Assembly: GCA_003640385.1 (NCBI GenBank)
Contig: RCAB01000278.1
Span: forward strand, 1-64,000
DNA: 64,000 bases
DNA from: Setaria digitata
Lineage: Eukaryota > Nematoda > Chromadorea > Rhabditida > Setariidae
Direction: 5' to 3'
Position 1 is the first letter of the stretch. Each line of letters opens with the position of its first letter. Both the position numbers and the translations under genes were made by a program. Positions 1 to 10,300 of this stretch are shown one piece after another. The notes under the pieces were generated by a model. The model saw only the letters and a program-made list of their open reading frames with translations. It made no database searches and was not told where the DNA came from.

Positions 1-1883
1 AGCACGACTAATCCAATCTAAAATAAGAAGCCACAATTAAAATTCATCGATATCTTCAGTTCACAAATTCAACAATTATTCCAATTAAGCCTATAGTGTA
101 TGAAATCTTTCTGAAGAAATCAAACGTCCTGGTTGGAAGCATGCTTCAAAAATTTTTAGAACCATTACGGATATCAGAAGGAAAAATAACTAAGAGGTTA
201 GTCAGTTGATGGATACTCACTAACTACCTTACTTATATAACTTCATCATTTATTAACGTGACGCTATTTAGTTGAACATTATTTTTTAAGTCCGCTATGA
301 ACCGAATTGTTTCGCTGCTAACTTTCATTAACTTTGTTTCTGCAAAGGATGGAAGAAATGTTGAATGGTTCTTGGAGCTACAACTGGAGCTATTGCATAA
401 TTTACTGAAAAAACTATAACTAACTGGAGCTATTGCATAATTTTTTGCTATAACTGGAGCTATTGCATAATTTACTAATTTACTGAAATATGATCATCGT
501 AAATTATAAATAAGAGAGCTACCTCATTTAACTATTCACGCATTTCGCTTCTCATAACATATAAAAGTTAAAACTTAAAAATGATTCTTTAATAAATAAA
601 TTTACAGGGACAAGACAAAGCATGGTTTAGAAAAACACAAATAGTTAAAACGCTTGATAATTCTCTTAAAACGAATAAAAACTCCATGGAAATGATAAAC
701 GAATAGTGAGGCTCACTCTTCCGAAAGCTTACCGATTTCTCTTTTGAAATTTATACTAAACACTGCTAAAAATACTAACCCCAATATCGTCCGTAATATC
801 AGCACTGTCGTATTGCTCCTTCATCCCATTACCATTTACTAAAACCTTTTAAAATTTCCACTAATTCTGGGACGAACATTTTGTAAGTGTAAAACAAATA
901 CTTTTTACAGCAAACAGAAGGAGAAAATTCTCAAGGAAATTGTTATTTGCAAGAAAAACAGCACTACAAATGTAACTCATCCATATTCGTTCCTTCACAT
1001 TTTTGAAATATGAAAGAGAAATTAGCTGACGACGAATATCAACCAATAAGCTCAATCAAAATTAAATTTCTGAAAGTCCTTCTTAACCGAACGACATTGA
1101 AATAAAAAATCCAGCATAAGTAAGCTATACATAGGTAGCATTTGTGAAACAACACAAAAAATTAAATATTTATATGCACAGCACAGAAAATTTATTGCAG
1201 TTACTCAATATTTGATAGCAAACATCATCCCATCTATCTTTGCCTACTGATGAAAGTCCTGCTTTCCAGGTATCATAGGATCGTAACATAAGATGCCACT
1301 GTATCTGATTCATTCGAAACCCACTACGAAAAAGAAAATGATACAAAGCCATCAAATATCATTAAAATCAACTTATATATAATTAAATATCTGATACATC
1401 CATTTAATTTTATTGTTGACCCCATGAGCTCCAACTCATTTTCGACGCAATTATAAATATACACATTTTAACCCTAATCCGACTCGCAGCATTACACGAG
1501 TTAAAATATGATATATTCTATATGCTGATACACTAAAACTAAGACTACAAAATCAGCAAGCAGCGACTGTATATGCAGTTTTTATAAATAACAACTCCCG
1601 AAACTCAATTTTATTAGATCAAGAAAGATGTAACTGCTCAAATACAATTCAGTCACCAGCATAACAAATTAGTAAAAATCATATGCACAGATGATGCAAT
1701 ACGGTATAAATGAGTAGTTTAAAATTGTCTTCGAGAGAATTCATCCCATCTGTCTTGCACGGAAATTAAATACACACGTAACGCAAGGTAGCAGAATAAC
1801 AAAAACAAATCACGGACATAAAAACATATCTATATATCGTTGCAATTTAAATAAAACGAAGCGTCAGCTGAACTTAACCTATT
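1..1883. other. Intergenic region downstream of SDHA copy A
   Basis: No reading frame here looks coding: the longest minus-strand frames (861-1055 and 1170-1355) have no recognisable motif and no convincing splice sites. The right part should hold the 3' UTR of SDHA copy A. An AATAAA hexamer on the minus strand at 1610-1615, about 270 bases past its stop, is a possible polyadenylation signal. A three-copy direct repeat lies at 382-473. Nothing else recognised. Confidence 0.5.
382..473. repeat. Three-copy 22-bp direct repeat
   Basis: Three identical 22-base units, beginning aactggagctattg and ending cataattt, start at 382, 422 and 452. The spacers are of unequal length (18 and 8 bases), so this is not a simple tandem array. 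It is unlike the A/T homopolymers elsewhere. Function unknown. Confidence 0.85.
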
Positions 1884-4800
1884 TCAGTAAGATCGGATCA
1901 TTGGTTTAACCCAATCTGTTTCGTTCTTATCCAGTGTATCGTCAATCACTGGTCGGTAACTCAAAGTAATCTGAAATTCACTGCATCTCAAACAAAAATT
2001 AGCATATTGAAATGAAAACAGGGAAGTCAATGGAATATGAAAAGCAGAAATAATTGATAAACCTTAATATAAAATTTGAGTAACTCACCTTTCCAGTCTC
2101 ATGATCTTGTTCGATGATGGTATGTTTGCGCCAGTGCTGATCGAACGGCTTCTTAGTTTGACCATCTACCGATTTCGAGTAATCAAACTCATCTATTCGT
2201 GTCTTAAACAGAAAATGTAAACTTTAGAAAAAGCGAATAAAATCAAAAGTCAAAGGCGATTTACTGAATCGCTGATTACAAACTAAATCAAAAAAGTTAG
2301 TAACAATCCGACAAACCGGAAAATCGTCACGAGCATGTGCTCCACGAGATTCTTTTCTAGCTTCTGCGGCAACGATAGTTTGAGTTGCATTAAGCATTAA
2401 ATTCTGTAACTCTAATGTCTCAGCAAGATCCGAATTCCATACTAAACCACGATCTGTCGTTTTGAGAAGTTTCTGTTCTTTGAAAAGTGCTTCCATTTTT
2501 GTAATACCTTCCTATAATGTCATTAACAATTAAATGTTCTTCTAAAAATCAAAAACACCTCCACTCGGTGCTCCCCCACTGACTCCATAGACACAAAATC
2601 GAGACTGCCGTTTCATTTGCACAGACTGACCTTCAATATATCACCGCGTCGAAATACAGCTGCATGCTGCTGCATCGTCTTCTGCATCTTTAATCTTAGA
2701 GCAGCAGTAGGAATGTCACCTTTGGCAAATCGCAACTTATCAACGTTTGCAATAGTTGATTCACCCGCACTTTTCGGCAGATCAGGAATTTTTCCAGATG
2801 ATTTCTTGGCTTTCTCTAGGATACTGCAAATGGATCAAATGACAGAAGCTACAAATCTGTGATAAAAAATATGACATAGCAGTTAAAATATATTTGTGCA
2901 GATATAAACAAATACTTGGAAAAATTACNGTCATAGCAGTTAAAATATATTTGTGCAGATATAAACAAATACTTGGAAAAATTACTCAATAGCGCAAGCA
3001 CGCCCGAAAACAACAAGATCGAGCAAAGAGTTAGCTCCTAGACGATTCGCACCATGTACCGAATGCGCCGCTGCTTCACCGCATGCATACAACCCAGGTA
3101 CCAACTACAACCTCAGAAATTATCCAAATTATTTCAATGGAGGCATTAGCAAGAAACTAAATGGAAAACGTTTTTCTTGATCCGCTATGACAATCGGTAC
3201 CTGATCGCCTTTACCGCTTTTGTGTGTTAAAACTTGTCCCATATAATTCGTTGGTATGCCTCCCATGTTATAATGCACTGTTGGTATTACGGGTATTGGT
3301 TCCTTAGCAGCATCCACACCAGCAAAAATCATTGCCGTTTCCATAATACCTGAATATAGCAGTCATGGTTTTAACAGTATAAAACCTTAATTATTAAATG
3401 AATTTAGATGATCCTCCAAAAAAAAAAAATTTACAACAAATCTAGCAATTTGTTGGACAGAATTTAAGCGACAGACACATTACAGACGCTACTTAATTTC
3501 AGTACATACGACCCTGCCACTAACAACGGTATTTCCGGCAGCTCCTCGCAACTATCACTTTTTGCCATCAGGAATGTTTGATTTATCGGAGCATTCACCA
3601 GTAATGAATCTGCAACAAAAGTTGTACCATACTCTTTGAGCTATCCAACCTGGCAATTTGGCATGTAGATCTTTTGCAGGTAAATGATGAAGCTGCAAAT
3701 AGATATGATCTTTATCCTTCCCTACACCACGACCTTCCATAATTTCAATCGTCATTGCTCGTGAAACGACATCCCGTGAAGCCAGATCTAGCGCATTCGG
3801 TGCATATTTTTTCATGAATCGCTCTCCTTCACTATTAACCAAATAACCACCTTCACCTGAAAACGCCACATAAAATAAAACTTTTTGGGATTGTGTATCC
3901 ATAGCCCAATTGTTTCTAAAAATTATACCTCGAGATCCCTCAGTGATGAGACAACCAGCACCGTAAATACCGGTTGGATGAAACTGAACAAACTCCATAT
4001 CAGAATTCTGCAGTCCTGCTCTCGTAATCATTGCCGTACCATCACCAGTACAGGTATGTGCTGATGTACAACTGAAAAATGCACGGCCATATCCTCCAGT
4101 TGCGATTACCGTGTTCTTCGCACTGTAAAAAACGCTTAATATTACATTATGTTGAATTAATCCACATGCATCATCATATGTCTGTCGCCTGCTTATCAAA
4201 AGTTTAGCTGACAGTTCAAAAATAAATCGATAAATTTGCTTCTTTTACTCTTTCAGCAAACTAACTAAATTTTTCACAAAATAAATTCTCGTAATAAATC
4301 CACTTCAGTAACGCGAACTATTAAATGATATTGTTATTTATACAAGCTTCAAAAATACCGGAATCGATGTATGCTTCCATCTTCAAGATCCATAGCTACA
4401 ACGCCAACACACTGTCCTTTGTCCATCATAAGATCAAGAGCGAAATATTCAATAAAATATCGACAGTTGTACTGGAGTGATGAACCATATAACGTGTGCA
4501 ACATTGAGTGTCCTGTACGATCAGCTACGCAACATGTCCTTAAAATTTACTTTAGAAAAGAAAGAAAAAGAAGCAGAATAAAAAATCACCATTATTTAAA
4601 AAATTCCACAAAAAACTTCAACAGAAACAAATGAAAAAACAAAAACAAAACATACCGACGAGCCATCCCACCTTTTCCAAAATTATTGCTTTGTCCACCG
4701 AATGAACGCTGATAAATTTTGCCCTCTTCTGTTCGTGAAAAAGGCATACCATAATTTTCCATCTCAATAACAGCACGAACAGCTTCGCGAGTCATGTAAT

Positions 4801-5548
4801 GTATAGCATTTTGATCACCCAACCAATCACTTCCTGGAATAATAATATGAGGAATAAGCAGTTTGCATTTGGCTCTAAAACTTTATTGCCATATAAAAAC
4901 TGCAATTTTAATTAATTACTTTATTTCTAGATAACGAAAGCACCTTTAACAGTATCATAAAAATGCCATCTCCAATCATCCGGATTCATATTGCCTAGGG
5001 CTGCATTAACACCTCCCTGAGCAGCAACTGTGTGAGATCGTGTAGGAAATAGCTTCGTGATTACGGCTACATTCTGCCCACCTTCACTGAGGCCCATAGC
5101 AGCTCTCAAGCCAGCTCCACCTGTAAAACCAATGAGTGATGAAAGTGAACTAGAAAACCTTTTCACTTTATGAAGTAACTAAGATTGTATGTAACTTGTG
5201 AACCTTATAAACTACCTAATTGCTTTCAACACTAACGCAGTCATGTAGCATCATAATATCGATAAGAGTAAAGTAAACTTATACCAAGAGCAAAGTAAAT
5301 GCTATCATGATGATGTTATTCCGATTGGATTAAACAGAATAACCTCATCCCGTAATACAGGACAATTTTGTATCGGAATTGAGAGGAAAGAAAAACTAAC
5401 CAGCTCCAACGATAACTGCATCGTATGCATGATCCACAATACGATACTCACCAATACTGGACGTCTTCGTTTCTTTACGTATCACCGATATTGAAAGCTT
5501 CCTTTGTTGACATGCTTTCGTCACCAAACAACGGGCCGCACTTAACAT
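1884..5548 (-). CDS. SDHA: Succinate dehydrogenase flavoprotein subunit, copy A
   Basis: Catalytic FAD-bearing subunit of mitochondrial complex II (succinate to fumarate; the reverse in anaerobic helminth stages). Twelve exons: 5548-5401, 5120-4944, 4833-4656, 4538-4359, 4122-3929, 3856-3650, 3349-3201, 3104-2986, 2823-2631, 2511-2317, 2202-2089, 1970-1884. They sum to 1941 nt, or 646 residues, with matching phases throughout; this is the usual SDHA length. Visible landmarks in order are: a basic, Ser-rich N-terminus suited to mitochondrial import; the dinucleotide-binding glycines [24 protein letters not shown] with the histidine that covalently binds [27 protein letters not shown] and [10 protein letters not shown] (substrate-site His and Arg regions); and a C-terminal QHWRKHT block. 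The start is the ATG two bases after TTTCATTGCAG, a likely spliced-leader acceptor; the open frame runs further upstream but without another ATG. Intron 5 is only 72 bases, a multiple of three, and stop-free. Identification is very secure. Confidence 0.96.
2875..2985. repeat. Assembly duplication around N at 2929
   Basis: A 54-base stretch at 2875-2928 is repeated at 2932-2985, separated by a single N. It lies in intron 8 of SDHA copy A, with the right copy ending next to the exon donor. It fits two contig ends that overlap in reality but were joined end to end. Confidence 0.85.
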
Positions 5549-6654
5549 TCCTGCAATGAAATTTCGATCAATTTTTCTCACATTCACTCATTCACACATG
5601 CTTTACTGAAAAGTCGGAATAAGTTTTCCCAGAAACCACTCTGATATCTCAGACCTTCACTTCAACATAACTTCAAAAATGAGTGATCATCCTATTGGTG
5701 ATAATTGACTCATGAAAAGCATCATAAAAATGGCAAGAAATGAATTGACGAATTATTTTCTCATTATGAGTAAGGTGAAATAGTCGATAAGAAACGAAAT
5801 ACCTTCAAGCTATATGTTTAACAGGATAAATATGCCAGTAGCTGTATTCCACTCTATACTTTCTTGCTGTCATTTCAGAAGTAATGGTATAATGTGAAAT
5901 GTTGTCTTAAGATTTGAGCAAAAAGATTATTAACAACAAATAAAACCCTTCCAAAGCTTATTTCCATCTAATCACTGGTAATTTATAAAGTGATATTCCA
6001 TCAACAATCATTGATTATTCTTCCTCTATTTTGAGTCTTTGAACGAACATGCAAGCAGTCAACCAAGAAGTATTTCAAATATCAATTTAAATTCTGATAT
6101 TTGTCGATAGCACGAGATTAACAATTATCATGTATTCATGCTAAGAATTACTTACCTATTTATCTAGCAGATAATTAATATATCCTTCTTAACTTACTGA
6201 TTATTGCATATGATAAGAGAGGACAGGAAAACAATATCACGGAATGGATTATTATCAATTATGCATATCTGTCTTAATCATTACATATTTCAATTAACCA
6301 AATATGCACATACCGCATTCATAGCATGTCTTTGTAAACAAATAAATAATGACTACTGTTAGCATATATTGATGCTGGAATTAACCGATAACACGCAGAT
6401 AGCACGAAAACGTGAAAACAACAAGTAATTAATAAAAACGTAAAGCAAACAATTCAGACTAACGTAAAATGACTTCCTCTCTCTCTTGCTTATTTCCATT
6501 AACAGACAGATCAATAATCATCTATTTTATATGGACTATAACGATTGCGAAAACATCCGGCAGGAACGATCGATCCGGTTGGAACACCTCCGTGAGAAAC
6601 CAACGAACGCAGACACCGACGTCAGTACGTTTAGCTTGCACACTGCCAATTTAT

Positions 6655-6725
6655 ATCTCTACTCACATACGTAGACATACACAAACATACATAGGCATAC
6701 ACTGACATACATAGACATACATGTC
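6655..6725 (+). repeat. Irregular CATAC-type tandem repeat
   Basis: A run of about seven degenerate units on the theme acatacata(g/c), ending in a tgtctgtgtgtg stretch. It lies in the spacer upstream of SDHA copy A. Probably a decayed minisatellite. Confidence 0.7.
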
Positions 6726-6849
6726 TGTGTGTGTTGGGAGAAAAGGGAGAGAAAGGCGAGGAGTGGTAGGAGTAGAGAGTGTAGAGGTGAAGGGCAAACA
6801 GTGCGAGACAGCATGCCTAGGTGTACTTAATTTGCACTATGAACGCTTT

Positions 6850-6959
6850 ACAGGTGCAAAAGGGAAGATGGACTACTGTGCAGCTGGAGTGCGGTAATTA
6901 TGATTCTACAGGTGCAAAAGGGAAGAAGGACTATAGTATAACTGGGATACTGTAATGCT
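6850..6959 (+). repeat. Two-copy 57-bp direct repeat
   Basis: Copy 1 (6850-6900) and copy 2 (6907-6959) share tacaggtgcaaaagggaaga and then diverge gradually (ggactactgtgcagctgg against ggactatagtataactgg). It lies in the GC-richer island upstream of SDHA copy A. Possibly a promoter-associated duplication; function unknown. Confidence 0.75.
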
Positions 6960-7365
6960 TAAGGAAGAGAGTATTATTTAAATTTGTTGCTGTGTTCTAT
7001 TATTTGAAAATTGAATAGTCTAAATGTTTTTGTTTTAAATGCTTTTGATTTTGATTATAAAAATTAGCAAAAAGATAAGTTTTGAGAAAAAAAAAAAGAA
7101 AGAAGCAATGATGTGAACAGTGATGGAATTTTCGTGTAGGTTATGTCAAGATTGCGCTGCTCATTTTATTGATACTGGAAATTTGCAATTTAGATAATGG
7201 TTATCGGGAAATTTGATGGGAACAGAAATTCAAAAACAATAATTTAATAGAAATGGATCGTACGTGAACATAGTACGTGAATGCAAAAAATTTCAATTCG
7301 TGAACAAATCATATTCATTGATCATTCATCGCTATCATAATTTTCCAATTTCAGGTTTTCATCCT

Positions 7366-10300
7366 TCAATATTTTCGAATAATTGGCGGTATGGATTCCA
7401 CTTCATTCTCGTCCAATGTTTCATCGATCACTGGTCGATAACTCAGTGATACCGATAATATGAATGGTTTGGTTTACTGGATTTGTTAATAAAATTTTGA
7501 GTTTTGATAAAGAAGGAAAAACATATTGCTAAGAGGAAATTTCAAAGATTTCATCAATAGGCAAAAATTATCAGCTTGGTTCTGTACTCTAGTATTGTAG
7601 TTGTAAAGAAAGAAAGAATTGTAACAATTTTCTATACTGCATGCTACATATCTATATTCATTTTTCATTCGACGATCTCTCAGAGATATCATTATTGCAT
7701 ATTTATATTTTTCCGAAACCGTCTGTTTACTCTCCGGTTAAAATACGGCAAATTGCTTTCCTGATATAAGAACCATTCAGAATCTTTTGCTATAATTTTG
7801 TGTTGAAAAAAATTTTAGCTCCAAATTCACTTTTACACAACTATGTAAAAGTGAACTTGAAGCTAAAAAATATTAGCAAAAATGCATCATTAAATTATTA
7901 TTATATGTCAGGAAAAAAATAAATAATATACTTTTCCGGTTTTCGGATTCATGCTAATGATTGTGTGCTTGCGCCAATGTTGATCAAACGGTTTTTTCGT
8001 TTGTCCCGCTAATGGCTTGGAATAATCAAATTCATCCATTCGTTGCTAAATAATAGATAATTTTGTGAAACTATTAATCATAAAATGATCATTTCCAAAA
8101 AAAGAAAAAATAAAATAAATTTATTACTTTAAAATCATCACGAGCATGTGCTCCACGTGATTCTTTTCGAGCTTCTGCTGCAATAATTGTTTGCATTGCA
8201 CAAAGTAATAGATTTTGCAACTCTAATGTTTCAGTGAGATCCGAATTCCAAATTAGTCCACGATCGGTAGTCTTCAGATACTTCTGATCACCATAGATTG
8301 CTTCCATTTTCTTGACACCCTCCTGGAAGATGGAGGAATCAAAAATAAGCATCGACAAGATTATTATTTCATTTTAATAAATATTTTGTAAAATAATTTT
8401 ACCATTTGATTTTATCAGCAGCCACTATTTTCATTATTTCGGTACTGTGATTTTAAATTAGAACGAAAATATAATTCAAGAGACAAAATGAGATACAATG
8501 TCTGCTAACTAAATTTTTCCTTATATTAAACAAGAAATGCTAAATTTCAAATTTAAAATTTATCTAATTTGATGAAGCAATATTTCGCAGTTAATTAATG
8601 ATGAATTCAGATTTATTCAGTGCATACATTACTTTCCATTATTAATTAACTAACTGTTAAACTACTTTCTTTTTTAATTGAAATATTTCTCTCTCTTAGT
8701 TTTAAGATAAAAACAAGTTTGCTTAGCATAGAAACCTGCAAAATATCGCCTCGTCGAAAAACAGCAGCATGTCTTTGCATTGTTTTTTGCATTTTTAATC
8801 GTAAAGCACTAGTCGGAATATCACCTCTTGCAAAACGAATCTTATCGATATTAGCAAGTGTTTCATCACCTGCATCAGGTGATAGATCCAGAACTTTGCA
8901 GTTACTTGATTTGGCTTGTTCCAATATGCTACAAAATTCATTCACCAATTTATTTTGGAAATGTTAACTTCAATTGTTGAATGTTTAAAATAAATTAAAA
9001 GATTATATTAAATAGGAAATTTGTGAGTAACATCTTTTCAGCTTGCTTAGAACAATTATTGATAATCATAATTTAGCAGATAAAAATTTTCAGTTATGAA
9101 ATTATTATTGAATTTTATCTTTTTGTCATAATTTAAATCAATTGCAAGTGCAACCTGATTTAAATAAATAATCCTTTTTGCATTATAAGTGATTTTTCTA
9201 TCATAAATAACTATAAAACATAAGAATAAAATGTTTTAAAAAAAGAAGAGTAAAAAGTAATTGTCGAAATTTGCTAATTAACAGGAGTAATTAAGAGTTA
9301 GTAGTCTAGAAAAAAGTAACTTTTTAGCGCAAGCACGTCCAAATACAACAGTATCAAGAAGTGAATTAGCACCAAGTCGATTAGCACCATGTACCGAATG
9401 TGCTGCTGTTTCACCACATGCAAATAATCCTTGGACAAGCTAAATATTTTCTCTTAATTATATAATTTTAATTACCTTTTTACTCCTTTTTCATTTCCTT
9501 TTTAGATTTCAAAAAAACATACAAAAATTTTATTACTTTCATATTGCAATATTGACAATATTTGTTAATTAATTCTTCTCAGTTTTCTTTTTATTGTTAA
9601 CAAATTGTTCATCAATGAAATCAAAAANTTGACAAAACTAAACAAATCAATCACCTGATCACCTTTTCCAGGTAGAAATGTTATTACNCAAAAAAACTAA
9701 ACAAATCAATCACCTGATCACCTTTTCCAGGTAGAAATGTTATTACTTGTCCTTTATAATCAGTTGGTATTCCACCCATATTGTAATGAACTGTTGGAAT
9801 TACAGGTATTGGCTCTTTTGTTGCATCAACACCAGCAAAAATTTTTGCTGTTTCCATTATACCTGTTTATTAATTAATGAATAAAGCTAAACTGATCTCT
9901 TATTATTTTTTTTTTCTTGACAATGTATAATTTCAAAATAACTTTCATATTATAATTTCAAACATGAACAAAAATAATATATTCATTTCATCTACCTGGT
10001 AATTTAGTATGTAAATGCTCGGCAGGAATATGATGAAGTTGTAAATGGATATGATCATTCTCTTTGCCAACACCACGACCTTCCATTATTTCAATGGTCA
10101 TTGCTCTCGATACAACATCCCGTGATGCTAAGTCTAATGCTTTTGGTGCATACCTTTTCATGAATCGTTCACCTTTGTTATTTACCAAATATCCACCTTC
10201 GCCTAATATTTAGAAGCAAAAAAAAATGATTGAAATTGTTGTATTTATTTTATTACTAACAGCAGTTATAAATTGTAATTAGTTAATTGATTAATCATCA

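Larger units (their letters stand above)
5549..7365. promoter_or_regulatory. Spacer between SDHA copies; 5' region of copy A
   Basis: No coding signal apart from the terminal exon of copy B, which starts at its right edge. This is the presumed promoter of copy A and 3' flank of copy B. Between about 6480 and 6960 the base composition becomes clearly richer in G and C than its surroundings, and two tandem-repeat blocks occur there (6655-6725 and 6850-6959). Confidence 0.45.

Noticed and set aside
5396..5587. Longer start of SDHA copy A at 5587
   Set aside because: The upstream codon is GTG, not ATG, and a TTTCATTGCAG acceptor lies directly before the ATG at 5548, which also gives an N-terminal exon equal in length to that of copy B.
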